DNA of 64,000 nt from Klebsormidium nitens (GCA_000708835.1 DF236992.1:204513-268512); one strand, 5' to 3'. Shown: positions 48,901 to 62,300, counted from the first letter of the stretch. Numbers and translations: made by a program. Notes: a model not told the origin generated them from the letters alone.

Positions 48901-51900
48901 GCGCAACCTCGACCAGGTTCTTGCATTAGGAGATTTGTGTGAACGCTCGATGAGAACCTCTGCTGAATGGAAGTCCGTATATACCTCGCCGCTCGCTCTC
49001 GTTTGTCTCACCGTACCGTAAATGGGGCACCACTCAGCCGAGCACCAGACAAGTAATGAGAAGGTACCATAACGAAGGAAAGACATGGCAGAATAAACCG
49101 CAAGCGGCAGCAGGAACACAAAGAGGGACAAACGAAAGCGAAGATAAGTGGCACACGCATCTTAGCAAATCTGACGCCGATTCTGGTCACCAACGCTCAC
49201 TACATTAAGTGTGACCGACAGCGACAGAACGAAAAAGGCAAAGGGACGCGGCTGTCGCGCGACGCACAGCGAACCTGCTGCAGGTCGTAGTGGTTCGTGT
49301 CTAGGCGGCGCAGCCGAATATAAAGCGGTTTAGAGAAACGGAATAAGGGATCAGAGAGAAACAACCGAAAAAAGGGAAATGACAGCGACGGAACGAGAAA
49401 GTCACGAGTGTGCTGCAACGCCCCAGTGGATCTGCAGAAGGTCTAAGTACTCCATGCCCAAGCAGAAAGATCACGCACAAACAACAGAAATAGGCACAAA
49501 GAGAGACAGAAACGAAGGCACAAACATTGCATTCACAAAACGAGGAACTCAGAGTGTTCTGCCACGCACCAGTGAATTTGCAGCAAGTCAATGTGGTCGG
49601 TGCCCAGGCGGCGCAGGCTCTTCTCCACGCTCTCCTTGACGTTCTTGCGGTCCACCGCCGGGACCTCCCCGCCGTCTCGGAGCCAGTTGATGCGGTCGCT
49701 GCGGCCGGCGACCTTGGTCGCTACAATTACCTGTTAGAAGGGGACGGGGTTACGAACAACCGTTGAGGAGCGGTCAAACAAAGGGTCAAGGTTGTGGATT
49801 CACGCAGGTACGGAAACGGGCGCTCGACTGACGTTTTAGTAGTCGATTGGCGTCTTCGTTTGGAGACGGAAGTTGGTTTAAGAACGGGTTGGAGGCTCGG
49901 TTTGCAGACTGGTCGGAACTTTTGTCGAAGGCATTGTAAGGAAATAGTTGATCCAGAGTCGAGCTGAGTTGATAATTCCGAACCGGAGGTGAGTAGATTC
50001 GACAAGAGAGGTGGAAGATCAGTCCAGAATTTGTTGGAGGGCTCGACCAGACTATCTATCCATGCCCGCAATCGTCCGAAAAGGAGCATCGGCGAGTTGC
50101 TTCCCGAGGATCATCAGCAAACAAAGGAAAACGGAAGGATGCTTTGAACGGTCTCCCCTGCAGATCGGAATACCTAATGCTCGTAGGCCATATGCTCACG
50201 TCAAGTATGACAAATCTGATCCAGACTCTTATTTGAAGGAAGGGGCAAAAACGTAAGTACACTCCACAATGTATAACCCCGAGCTCAAAGACTATTCGGA
50301 CTCGGCTAGATCCACTTATAGACAGGTCGATCAAAACTACAATCAACAATAATTGGCTGGATAAACCTTCTGAATATCCAGATTCCCACCTTGTCTCTAG
50401 GCTGCGACTTGAGCCAGGTTGATATGTATCTGTCTGTGCTCCCCTGGGTGTCTGGACCGGGAGGAACTGGGTACTGTAAGAAGAAGGTCGTTGATTGGTC
50501 GCACTTGTCAAACAGAATGTCAATGGGATGCTCAAAAATGCAGTATCAGCCAATGTTAGAATGAGGAAAGTTTCGTGGCCAGTTCCCGTCCCCTAGCTGC
50601 TGCAATATCACTGGATGGATAACAGGAGAAAAAGCAAGAGCCTTAAGGTTACTGTAAGGCATATGTTGACAGCTTCGAGGACTCTAGTGGTGACAGTGTC
50701 AGAGTACTAGAGTTTCCATTACAGTCCCAGGCGGACACCCCATTAACGAATCAATCTCAAGATGCCACTGACTATTCTCAGTGCCTTAACATGAAGTCAG
50801 TGCTCTTATCGATTTCATACCAGCACGCATTTCTCCACAGTTTTATGACACAACCGTTCTCACCAGACCTGCTAGCCCCTTTGTCAAAGGTTTTGAAAGG
50901 TGGTCTGTCAATGGCACTTAGTTCAGAAACTGGTCAATTTGGACTACCAAACAGACCACTTGATGAACCTGAGGGCCAGGAACTCTTCACTAAGAATACA
51001 GCAGACTGTCAGAGAATTGCAGGTAGATCTTGCACAGACAGGCTCCACTGCAGTAGATGCCAACGAGACCTAGCCTAGAAAACCTTCAGCAAAGAGAAGT
51101 GTGTTGAATGTGCTTTTACTTGATGAAACTTGAGCTGACACAGTGCATTCCTGGAGAAAGAGAGAGAAATCTTACCATCTCTGCACTGTCAAAGATGTTG
51201 ATCCCCTGGTCAAATGCATATGACAGCTGCTCGTGTGCTTCCTTCTCCGTGTTCTGGTTGCCCCACGTCATCTGCACCGGCTTTCAGTCAAGGCGAAATA
51301 GCAAATTGCTGCCAATATAGACTGCACCACCGATGCATCATGGAAAACACTCTGCTCCCCATACCCGGTCTGATACATCCAGAGTCACCGGACGTCTGAT
51401 ATGGTGGTATAGCAGTGGCTGCAGACAAAACTGATCAAAGCGACCAAGTCACCACTACAAAGAGATCTATGCAGAGCGCCACGTGTGGCTGCCAGCCTCC
51501 ACAAGCGCTGCCCAACGGAGTGTCAAGCGGAGACAAGCGCTCGACCAACTCCGGGACTGACACCGCATGCAGAGTCTACCCAAGGAAACTGAGTGATGCT
51601 GTGAGGATACAGTCCCAAGCGTGATCTCGCTGATCATCAGGTCCGACTCCCCCAGCTTGTTGTACTTGAGCGCCTGCTTCACCCCCACTTGTTCCGCCAC
51701 CCTGGCCCTCGGTGTGGCCCTTTGCGGACCACTCCTGGTTGCAGCATTCTGTTGAAGACTGAGACGCCGCTGGCTTTTCAAAAGATCGTTGTGCAGGAAA
51801 TTTGAAGAGGGAGCTGATGATGCGCTGTGGTATCGCCAGGGTGCAATGCTGCCAACGGCGTTCACTGACGCGGTGCATGCTTTTGGGGCTTGACAGCTGC

Positions 51901-51952
51901 TCTTGATGCCGCCTGGACCAACAACATTGCAGAGCGCAGTAGTGGAAGCCAT
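45909..51952 (-). CDS. Plastid-type aldo/keto reductase
   Basis: Nine exons, 51952-51611, 51271-51176, 50473-50390, 49730-49570, 48314-48197, 47768-47633, 47471-47293, 46667-46491 and 45968-45909, give 450 residues. The first ~90 residues are rich in Ser, Ala and Arg with few acids, a likely transit peptide. The barrel then starts (KLGESDLMISEITLGT). The catalytic tetrad is complete: Asp at about 142 (NIFDSAEM), Tyr at 147 (first residue of exon 3), Lys at 180 (VIVATK) and His at 227 (DLLQIHWPD). The C-terminal cofactor site VTSAIIGATSMAQLKENL and the end VYKRYRDP match plant and bacterial Tas-like reductases. These enzymes reduce carbonyls with NADPH; the substrate is unknown. Several introns contain decayed copies of neighbouring exon ends, described separately. 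Confidence 0.95.
47060..47330 (-). repeat. Decayed tandem copy of AKR exon 7 end and donor
   Basis: The end of exon 47471-47293 and the intron after it (about 47249-47326) recur about 181 bases downstream (about 47070-47145), sharing ACCGGTTCTGGTAC exactly. The copy has an in-frame stop and a changed donor region. Confidence 0.85.
47493..47522 (-). repeat. Decayed copy of AKR exon 7 interior, upstream of its acceptor
   Basis: On the minus strand this intron sequence reads VGLFAYPPLN, against VGLLAYSPLT inside the exon 88 bases away. CAGGCCCACG is shared exactly (47425-47434 and 47513-47522). Confidence 0.75.
48685..48797. repeat. 60-base-period tandem duplication, two copies
   Basis: GACGTCAACACAATAGAGGG and the bases after it occur at 48685 and 48745 with two substitutions over about 53 bases. 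They lie in an intron of the aldo/keto reductase gene. Confidence 0.95.
49240..49615 (-). repeat. Decayed tandem copies of AKR exon 4 end and donor
   Basis: The real exon end at 49570-49615 encodes LRRLGTDHIDLLQIHW. Downstream in the same intron, 49415-49463 reads LGMEYLDLLQIHW, and 49261-49315 reads LRRLDTNHYDLQQVRC. Spacing is about 146 and 158 bases. The intron bases beside each copy also align. The middle copy has lost the GT donor; the far copy keeps a GT. Confidence 0.85.
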
Positions 51953-53244
51953 CCTGAAAGATCTAAACTGTTGTCTGCTGGAGCTGGCTTTTTGAATGGA
52001 TGATGTGTTTTTCGATCCACCTCCTAATATGAATCAATCAAGTTCTGAGCCCAGAAGAGCCCTGGAGGTACCTACTTTACATCTTTAATACACTGGTTCC
52101 GGACGCCTCCAGGCTCCAGAGTCCAGGGCTGTCGGACACTTCCGAGACCGATTGAAGTGCAGAGCTCAAACTGCCTCTCACAAGCGTCCGATTCGTCCGG
52201 AATCCTGTCCGACGAAACCGAACTCTAGCCAGCTAGAGCAACTTGAACAATTCATAGCCGTCGCGACCGGCCGCGCCGGCTCCGTGCGCGCGCGCAAGCA
52301 CCAGTACTTGCTGCATTAGTCAATAGTCAATATAGTTTCCATGGTACGTCGTGAGTTCCTGCTGGCCGCTTGTTGGATCTTGGAGTTCATCACGGCTTTT
52401 GCAAATTTGAGCAGAAATACCGTCGGGAAGGAAATGATCCATTCAAGCGAGGAAAAGGCGCACTATCTCTCATCGAGCTAGAACTTCGAATCTATTAATC
52501 GAAGTATCTAGATTGTCGGAGGCGGTCATGTTGACGTCCTTGTCCAGCGGCACGCTCAGGGACTGCATGTCAAGCAGAACTCCTTCCCATATCTCATCCC
52601 ACCTCATATTAGCAATTGCCTCCTCCTTGACACTAGTACGTACTGCTTGTCTCGCTTACATAAGCTGACAAGCATGTGCAGCAACGAGAATCAAAAAGGC
52701 TTTTCCTCCTGTTGACCAAGAGGAACGATGAAAGGTGGTGCATGAAGCACTCAGCTGATACGCATCGTATCGACGTGTCGAGTGACAATTATCTACATGG
52801 AAATCAAAGTGGGCTTTATAAATCATCACTAGTAGATCCGGTAGCGTGCATCCAAATGACTAACTAACACGTACCTTATTCTCTTTCTCAACTTTCCTTC
52901 TTGCTCAACCCCTCAACTGTGACTCATACGGTCGAGGAGAATTTAAAGATGAAAGTTCTTGTGTCGAAGGAAAAGCTTGCACCCCTAAGTCTCAATTACG
53001 AACCACCTTGCGCTCTCCAAGGCGGAAGTTAAGACCCGATGCAAAGCTCCGCCCCTTAAACAAACGCTGCACCATTACATTCCTCTTCTATATAGCTTTA
53101 AACAGTAAGCCTAGTCTTACTTGACTGGACGCCCTAACTGCAACCCTACTACCTACAGATAACCGAGTGTAGATGCACTAAGGCCAAGTCCCAAACGGCC
53201 ATTCTGCCAAATGTATTACGGACTGATGCCCGCAACCCGGCCCT
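51953..53244. other. Intergenic, AKR upstream region and P450 downstream region
   Basis: Both flanking genes are on the minus strand. The part near 51953 should be the reductase promoter and 5' UTR; the part near 53244 the P450 3' UTR. I see no supported coding segment or repeat. Confidence 0.55.
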
Positions 53245-56200
53245 TCACTCCCTCGGTTTCACCAACAGCTTTGGATTCGGGAGCGGCAGGCTCACGAAGC
53301 CTTGGACCTTCGACTGGGGCGCCCCTTGCCCCGGGCTTAGCTCCACTTCAAAGTTCTCCAACAAATGCGACAGGATCGTCCGTGCCTCGAAGAGGGCGAT
53401 GTTGCGCCCGGGGCACGCCCGCAGGCCCTGCCCGAACGCAAGCACGAGGCGCTCCTTTCCAACCGGGCGGACGTCCTTCGTAGCGACCACTGCGCAGAAA
53501 GCGAGGGAATAGATTTGGTGGGACGTCATCACCGGGGAACAGGAGCGATGAAGTGGCTGACGCTACGATTGGGGAAACGAAACGACTGTAGGTCGCCGCG
53601 ACTCTTGCAAGACAGTAACTTCAGAAAGCGCGAAGGAAAGTTGGTCCTACGGAATATGTGCAGAACTCTGCAGCACTGTTTGGTGGCTGCAACGCTCGAG
53701 CTGACCATTGTGAGTTTCCGGCCCTTTCACGTAGCATCGAGGAAGACTGCCCACTACAGCCAAATACAGCAGATCAAGTACGACATGGTCCATCAGCCCG
53801 AAATAACTTCCACAAATCAGTCCTTAAAGGCTGCCATCCGCGTCCGCGGACAAATGAGCAGGGGCCTCGAAGACGGGCACAGGGCTCGAGTACGTAAACG
53901 ACCCAAGGGCCGACACCGTACGCAAACCGGACCTAGTCTAACAAGCGAAGTCAGCACAACCTCAAAGGAACCGATGGTAAACTCGGTGAACTCACCCTCC
54001 GTCTCGTCGGACGAACGCGCGGGCGCCTGGCGGACGAAACGCTCAGGGACGAAAGACGAGGCGTCCGGTCCCCAGACCTGCGGGTCGCGCTGCATCGCAC
54101 CAACCGGGATGACAACGGTCGTCTTAGCCGGGATGACGATGTCCCCAATCTGCAGGCGCGTTACGACAGTGTTAGGAAGGGAGCTTTGGAGTTCAATTTC
54201 CAATTTCCGAAGTGCCGTTCTAGCAGTGCTGCAGGACTTAATGCGGGCAGAATGCTACTTTGCTTTGATAGCCAATTGATATGCCGGACAAAATTTTGAA
54301 GGCATGGCACGAGAGATACGGATGCAAGATTTTGATGATGTTGGAACTGCAGGAGAACGAGAAGACTGCCACGTCGACAAATGCTTCCGGACCACGGATC
54401 CGCTTCATCCCTCCCTTGCGGTGTTGCACGGCTCTCAGAAAAGGGCGGATGCGAAGGGCCAGAAAGGAAAAGAACTGAACGGAGCCGAGACAAAGTACTA
54501 AACCATTCCGTCCACCAGATTGAGCTTAATGGAAGCAAACACTGGCTCTGCTAGGCGGACGCAAGCGAGAACCTTCACAGACCCCGGTCCAGAGCCATGG
54601 CCCGCCAGCGCTCTGACCTTGAGCGGCGACTCAAGCTTCCGGTAGATGTTCGGCTGCGGCGGGTGCAGCCGCAGCGTCTCCCAGAGCACCGCGGCCAGGT
54701 AGTCCGCATTCCACACCGCGTCTTCCGTCGAGGCCCCGTCCTCGCACGCGGCCTCCACGTCCCAGGCTGCCTTCGTCTGTGCCTCCGGGTGCCGCGCCAG
54801 CTCGTACAGGGCCCACGCGAGAAGGCTCGCGACCGGTGCGAGGCCCCCGAAGACCAGGGCCGTGACCTGGCCGGAAAGATTTGCATTTTAGGAATAGTAC
54901 GCTTTGAATATCGTAAAGTAACCAGCCGGCGAGGGGTGGGGTTGGTTAGAAATACCCGAACCCAGTACAGGTGTGGAGCAGGTGCAAGTGTCAGGGTTGG
55001 CTTTTCCGGCTTACGGTGGAGCTTGCTACACCTAAAGCTCATCAAACTTGAATTAGGGACATACCTGGTCCCCCATCGCCCGCTTGGAACCGATGATTGG
55101 AAAGCCTGACGCGGTCCGCGCGTGTGCCACGTTGCCGATGAAGTCGAGCGCGCGGCCGCCGGAGTAGGGCGGCTTCTGGGCCGCCTGCCCAACGGTCGCC
55201 TCGGCGCGTTTCTCGGTCTCGGCGCGCTCGACGGCGGCAATCTGGAGCCGAGAGGGTTTTGCAGATTCCGTACAAAGGAAAGTTCGGCGGTCTCAATGAA
55301 GGCCAACTTTGACGAAAGGAGAGAGGCCTACCGACAACCCTGCCAACGTTGCAGCTGCTCGAATCGGTTGAGACACTGCTTCTGCACATATCAGTGTCAG
55401 GTGGCCAATAACCTGGACTTCCGAGCGCGCTGGGTCATATTTGGATATGGTAAAAGATGGCACTTTTCACAAGTCCCTAGGCAATTTCACCTGGAGCAGC
55501 TAGGATAGCGTCCAATCTGTCGATAAACATGGTCTTAGCGGCTCTCTCGTTGTGCTTGATACATGGGCTTACGATGTCACAACAAAGAACGGCCTCCTCA
55601 TGAGGTTGGGTCCCTTCCCTGGGTGACCAACTCAGCACAGCGGTAACCAATATCACCATTCTCCAGGCACAATGCCTCTTCTTTATACAGTCCGCCAGAG
55701 AAGGCAAAAAAGAGACTGAAACTCCTGCGAACAACACGCTAAAACGGGTAGACCTCGACATCATTCAACATCAGCCTTTGCAAACAGCAAGCCACGTCGG
55801 AAGTCGGACAGTGTTTCCCATGCCCTCAGCGGGTTCACTACATCCCCTTACACAACTGTCCAGCAGATGCAAGAAGTACAGTTCTCAAATCAAACCGGAC
55901 GAACGAAGCAAGAAGAAAGAAGAAGAAGCAACTCAAAAATGTCCAAGTCCAGCTGCAACGTAAAAGACAATCGCTTGGGCCGCTCACCAGGTTCCACGAG
56001 ATCTCGCTGAGCCGGAAGATGCTCGCCTTCCAGAGCCAGTAGCTGGGGAACAGCAGGCGCAGCGGGAGGCTCCAGCGGCGCCAGCGGTCGGCCCCCGCCG
56101 CTGCGCGCAGCAGGTGCTTTGCGTAGTTCTTCGCTTCGTTGGCCGTCAACTTCGAGCCGAAGAGGGAGCGGAGGAGCGTTCCGGACGAGAGGAGAAGCGA

Positions 56201-57972
56201 GTCCGCTAGGGCGTCCACCTGCAAGCAACATGGACGTTTAGATCGGTCGGTCGTCGTTGGGTGATGAATACTGGAGGGAAAAAGAGAGGGGGACGGGTGG
56301 GGCAGAAAAGAAGTTAGTGGGGGAGCCGAAGCCGAAAGCTTGGTCCTGATCCTATGCCTTTCGGAAGCACGTGAATGCTGGCGCCCTGAAGAGGAACAAT
56401 TCAGCATGAGCCAAGCGAGTGCTTCTCGTTGGACACGCAGACACTTGCATGGAGTCTGAGATTATTGTGGCCCGAGTGCTATTGATTACTTTCAGTACAT
56501 GCATTGACTGTTGCGGATTTGAGTCGAAGTGAGCCGCGTCAAAATCCTCTTGTTAACGATTGAACGGACCACTGCTCTTATCACGAAGCTTAAAAACAAC
56601 TGAAGCGACCAAAGGAATGCGAGCACTGCAAACGGGCACCTCAATTCTTCACAGTGAATGCGGCTCACCTCTTTGCCCCCCTCCACTGCGGCATGCCAGC
56701 TGTCTGTGACTGGCCGGACCCCCTCGTCGGCTGCCTCCGCAACAATAGGGTAGGGGTTGCTGGCCCCTACTTCCCCAGAGAACAGTTTGCGCAGCACCAG
56801 ACGGAGGTGTCTGCAAAAGAAGCAGAGGAGATGAAGAAAAGCAGGGGGCAAAGAAGGTGGGCAAGGGAAAAGAGGAAACTGAGCCTACAAAGAACTGGAT
56901 AGAAGGTGAACGCAAGCATTTGCGTAAGGCTTACATGTCTCGCAACTGATAACGTGCAATCTTCTTGGCGCTGCTCGTTCAGGATACTAATGGGAGCTAC
57001 CGTTTAGGGAAGGCATAGTAGGAGGCACGAAAAAGCAGATGCGAAGGCCGCCGCCCTTACTTTCCGTCGTCCGCTTGCTTCAATTGCATGGCTTCTGAGT
57101 TCAGGACGGACTTGAGAGATGTGTCGACAGCGGCGGAGGAGCCAGGCACGGTCTCCAAAATCGCCGTTGCATACACAGGGTTGGCAACGGAGACCCACAG
57201 GTGCTGCAAAAGGCAAAGACACTTTGCTGTTTCTCGTCTGATCCCACTTTCCTTTCTGGAGTAGAGCCTTTGAACCTTAAAATGCCCTTGTGTCAAGAGG
57301 CACCTGGAAAGGAAGTAATTTGACCTCAGCCGAAGCAGATTATTGCAGCCATTGGGCTTAATCTTCTGATAGACTTAGTGAAGAGGAACCCAAACACAGC
57401 CAATACCAGCATGATTTTTAACAACAGTCAGAATATGTGAACATGCTACCGTCACCTCCAACTTCTGGTGTAAGTCCTGGTGTATATGCAGGTACCAGTC
57501 TGCATGATAGGATGAGGGCCTCACAACTCACCACCCACAGGTAAGCTCCGTTATTACCTCTGACACTATGAAGTGGAGGTCTATACTTTGAAACAGAAAG
57601 GCAGTGCCTGCTGATTGCTGGTGGTGCAAGCAAAGGGCAAGAGCATACCTTTCCTATCCAGAACCTTGCAAGGAGTCCGTACTCATGGTGGAGCGCCGAC
57701 AAGAAGGGTGTCGGGTCACCCACACTACCACCCCCAGCCATAAAGGCCTTCTTGTGACTCTTCCGCCCCCATCTACCCCTCGAGTCTGGCCCTGGGATGC
57801 GTTCCCCCAGCTTGTGATTCTCAATCCTATTCAAAATGGTGCCGACGATGGTGGGTAGGATGACAAGCAGCAAGAGGAGGGTTGCAGAGATAGTCAGCGC
57901 CTGGGGAAGCTCGGTTGAGTAGAAGTAGTCGACTACGTCCGAGAAGCGGAAGGGTTCGTCCAAAGGCTCCAT
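53245..57972 (-). CDS. Divergent cytochrome P450
   Basis: Eight exons, 57972-57649, 57203-57061, 56810-56669, 56218-55988, 55241-55065, 54866-54618, 54149-53996 and 53489-53245, give 554 residues. The N terminus has one membrane anchor (about 22-45, a run of Leu, Val and Ile) followed by a Pro-rich hinge (RIPGPDS). The K-helix ExxR is ETLR (402-405). The PERF motif is in exon 7. The haem loop is FGQGLRACPG with the ligand Cys at about 499. In the I-helix position the usual AGxDTT is replaced by FGGLAPVAS, so the acid-Thr pair that helps split O2 is absent. This occurs in P450s with unusual chemistry such as the CYP74 group, but I cannot place this protein in a clan. An ER-anchored enzyme is inferred; the substrate is unknown. 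The ATG at 57972 is chosen because the anchor follows it directly. Confidence 0.92.
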
Positions 57973-59370
57973 GCTGATGTGGTGCACCTGGAGCAAGAGC
58001 AATAGGTCATTTGCAAAGGCGTAGCCAGCATGTTTGTTGAGGGTGTCATAAAGATACGTAGAAGGGCTTTGATACTGCTTTTCAAGAGTGCTTGGCATGA
58101 CAAGTAACAGAAACTGCAGTATGCTACCAACTGCCTCACAGGGCCTTGCGGTAAATCTCCAAAGGGCCCACTGCGATCACACTCATGTACTTTGATTTGG
58201 ACCGACGTAATGTTGTTCTGCATAATACATGTCACATTCTGAATTCAAGTTTTGTTGCAGGCCGTATATATTAGTACACGGCAGCATTGCAGCAATTCGT
58301 GTTTGCCAGTCTGACACTGATACACGACGTTCTTGCTTCATTGCGTCTTTGATCTTGGTTACCACCGCAGGTGTTTTTGGCGGCCCGCTTGTTGTTGAAA
58401 ATGGTGAGACTTACCTTCAACTATAAGATCAAGGAATGGTCTCCAAAACCGCTGCTCATTGCATCTGTGATGATGACTCAAGCCGCACTTGATCGTTGAC
58501 TCTTCAGCATCAATGAATTGGTCTCCTTGCAGCCAGATGGTGCCAACCCCTTTATTCCCCAGCCACCTTTCTGTTCCTAGCTAGCCACGGCGGTCTCAGC
58601 TGCGCCATGTTCTGCACAAAAGTGGTAGAATCGCATGATGCATCATCTCGACTCGTATTACGAGTCGTATAAAGGCCTGATACATGGATGCAAAGCCGGC
58701 AATGCAGCCAAATTGAAATGCAGAAGCGGGGCAGAAGCGTGCTCTTCTCTAATTTGGCAAGACGGTTGTCATCGAAATTTAGGGCTGGATCTTGCGGTCA
58801 TCTTCATGGTTCAGAATAATGTTCATCGGACGACGCAGATAAGCTTCATGAAGCCCCTACTACAGATCGACGACTTAAAGTAGCGTAATACGTGTTCTCA
58901 GATCTCGCGACAGGGAATGTCTTATCTGATGACCGAATCACATGGTGGAAGACAACGCAGCGTGCACGCCGTAATATCTGCCCTGTCGCCGCGAAACGAA
59001 GATCACGCCGAGAGGAAGCAATCATTTTGGCGCCAAAAGCTTGTCCTGTAACGCACAGTCGATCTAAAATCAGAAGCTTCGAGAACGTTACAGCCGGAGA
59101 GTAAACCGAAGCACCCACGAGCCGCCAGGAGCGGCGACCACGATTGAATCAGCTCTGGATCTGATGTCAGACGATCATTCATGAGGCATTCCCTTGCCGG
59201 TCCCGGCATGGCTTCCTTCCAACGTTGATACGCAAGCACTGGCAGTGGCATGGCAAGACGGTTGAGTGGACCTTACACCAGCTGGAGGTCTGGGATGCGG
59301 TTCTGCATGCTCTGAAGACCGCCTTCAGCAGGTTGTTAGATAGCAAGACACACATGGGCTTACGTGAAGT
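57973..59370. other. Divergent intergenic region, putative promoters
   Basis: About 1.4 kb separates the start codons of the P450 gene (-) and the MUT9-like kinase gene (+). It should contain both promoters and 5' UTRs. No named element is evident. Confidence 0.5.
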
Positions 59371-62300
59371 ATGCCGCAATTGCGGAGCAGCGGACGCCAA
59401 CTTCGTGCTGCAGCTGCAAAGGCTTTGGCCAGAGGCTTCGCCGAGCCCAAAGTAAATTCTGGTGACAAGAAGCCACCTCAAGCCCCGCCTAAGAGACAGA
59501 AGCAGGGAGCGCCAATCCAGGAAGACCAACAGGAGAAGAGGGACGGTTGCAAGGACAAGAACGAGTTGCATTGCGGTCCTGCTGCTGTTGTGCAGCTTGG
59601 CTTGCCTGAGACTCTAGATAGTGAAAGTCCAGCCGCAGGAGAAAATCAGGAGTCAGCTGGAAACCAAGATCTGCTTGAAAGATCTCATAGCTCGCAAAGT
59701 TCTTCGAGAGAGTCGTCCTCTGAGGCAGGAAGGGAAGCCAGTGGAAGCGAAGAGAGGGAAGAAATGGAAGAGGAGAGCGAGAAGAAGAGTGGGGACAAGG
59801 CTGCAGCAGGAGAGGAAGAAGGAAACACTGCGCCTCTACCAGAGAGGGTATGTGGCATCCTTGCTTCTCAGTGTGGCATCCTTGCTTCTCAGATTGTCCA
59901 ACCTTTGGAGGCAGCAGGATGTAGCATTAGGCACTGTTTCAATGATAGGTTGCTGTCAACTTGGTTCTTCTCTATATACGGCTCCTAACTGGGCTTGTAC
60001 TTTGGGTGGAAGCTGTCGTGCCACAGTTAATAGGTTCTTGTTGTTGTTGGCTGCAACCTAATCTACATTCTGGATGCAGGTGCAAGTGGGTGGCTCTCCT
60101 GTCTACAAAATTGACAGGAAGCTTGGTAAAGGTGGCTTTGGACAGGTCTATGTTGGGCGGAGAATAAGCGGAGGAACAGAGCGGATAGGTCCTCAGGCAG
60201 TAGAGGTGGGACCCTTTTCGAAAGAGCTCGTATCTTTTGAGAGCTAATTTGTGGAGGAGAGTGTCATTTTGGTGCGCGTTCATGACTATCTGCTTCAGAG
60301 GTTCTGGAAGACGTTGCATCCAAATTTCTCTGTGCAGCAGAGCACTTGCCTCGAGGAGCGCCTCTCGGTGGTCCCCCTGACTTTCAGGGAGGTCGTTTCT
60401 TGCAGGTTGCTCTCAAATTTGAGCACAGGTCGAGTAAGGGGTGCAATTATGGGCCACCCTATGAGTGGCAGGTGTATGAGTGAGTCAGCTTACGCTGGTT
60501 ATTGGTAACAGTTGCATAGCGCGCTGCATGTTGGCTTGTCTCTGTGACGGGTGCATCATCATAATTGGTATGGCTCATGTGGGCATGCTTTTACATTTCT
60601 TCATGTGGTCATAAGCCGCTTGAGTGCAGGGTTCCGGCTGCTGTATTTTGGACCTTTTCTAAATTGTCTCTACGGACTTCGTGCAGTACTCTTGGAGGGA
60701 GCCATGGGGTTCCAAGGGTGCACTACAAAGGTCGGCAGGGAGATTTCTACGTCATGGTCATGGACATGCTTGGCCCAAGTCTCTGGGACTACTGGAACTC
60801 TGCAGGGCAAGCGTAAGTTTCTCTGCCTGCAAGCAATTTCATTTATCTTACGAGTACTTATTTTGCTGCGGCCAATTGCAGACTGTTTTAAGTGACGCCT
60901 CCGCTTCAGCTCAAGCTAGACTGCTGTCAGGCTACTTCTCTGGCAGCTTTTGCAGCTGTTGACCGGCCTTTCTTTGCTCCTTTGGTCAATCGCTTTTAAC
61001 CTCGTGGCCTGCGCGGAGTTCCAAGCAGCAGCATTCCATCTTGACCCCAATGGAACCGAAGAGCATCGGAACCCAGCAGTGCTATTACAGAAAGTGCCAC
61101 AGCATCCACTATTCAGTGGTGGTTTTGCCGAGCGGAATCGTCTAATTGTCTCTTTTCTGGTCGCAGAATGTCGACGGAGATGGTTGCGTGCATAGCCATA
61201 GAAGCCCTTTCCATCTTGGAGAAGCTCCATTGCAGAGGGTACGTGCCGCTCTTTTTCACGTTTGCCTTTGCGCTGGATTTGGTTCGCTGTCAATGCCTGA
61301 TCTGCGTCGAGCATGTGTTCTACTTCAAGTAGAAGACATCGTGCAAAAAAGCAATCATACAGTGCCCTAAATTTGGTAGGAACAAGATTCAAGGATGGGG
61401 TTGGTGACATGCTGCACGAGCTGGTGTCTTCTGCTTCAGCCAATCAGAGTTGCTCTTGACTGCATTTTCGAATAATATGTTGATTAGGCCCAGGAACTCT
61501 CTTGGCTGGATCTGTGACACCAGGGCTAGTAGTATCCACCAAGGCGCCTGCGCTTTTATCGTCCCCTGCACTGTTGCTCTCGACAGCTGCTGATGTCAAG
61601 CCCTTTCAGAGCTGGCATTGGGCTGTGTTGCATGATGCCATCAGCTGATTTGTGCCTAGTTTTGAGCTGCACGTACTCCTTGCAGGTACGTGCATGGTGA
61701 CGTGAAGCCTGAGAATTTTCTCATGGGCACGCCTGGCACAGTGGATGAGAAGAAGCTGTTCCTGGTAGATCTGGGGTTGGGTAAGTTGGATGTAGGATTT
61801 AATTTCTTTATTCATCATTCGTGGCTTGTCAACAATGTAGAGGCTTTCAAGCCTAGCTGAAACTCCAGTTCTGCGCTTGCAACTCAATTTTGCTGTATTC
61901 TTAAGAGATGTGGCTGATGGGTATGAACATGTTCGCTTCATCCCTTTTCTGGTTGCAGATTGATGCAGGGCATGATTGTCTTGATTGGTGATATGCGATT
62001 CGTGATGTTTGATTTTTCTGAGGTTGTGGCCAACGTTGGAAGCGTGGGTAATCTTGCAGGCTGGAAGGCTAGTTTTCTGTTGCTCTGACTTCATCCGACG
62101 TCTCGTGCGTGCAGCAACCAGGTGGCAAGACGAGTACACGGGGGAGCATGTCCAGTATGATCAGAGGCCCGATGTGTTCAGGTACTGCGCCCCGCCACCT
62201 GCCCTGTTGACAACTCTCCCATCTTTTGGCTTGCAGCAACCAAGTGGAGAGACAGCATTGGCGGGGGTCATGTCGACTATGACCAGCGGCCCGATGTGTT

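Noticed and set aside
54575-55306. 243-residue minus-strand open frame across two P450 exons and an intron
   Set aside because: It is out of the P450 frame, very rich in Arg/Pro/Ser, and reads through clear donor and acceptor sites.
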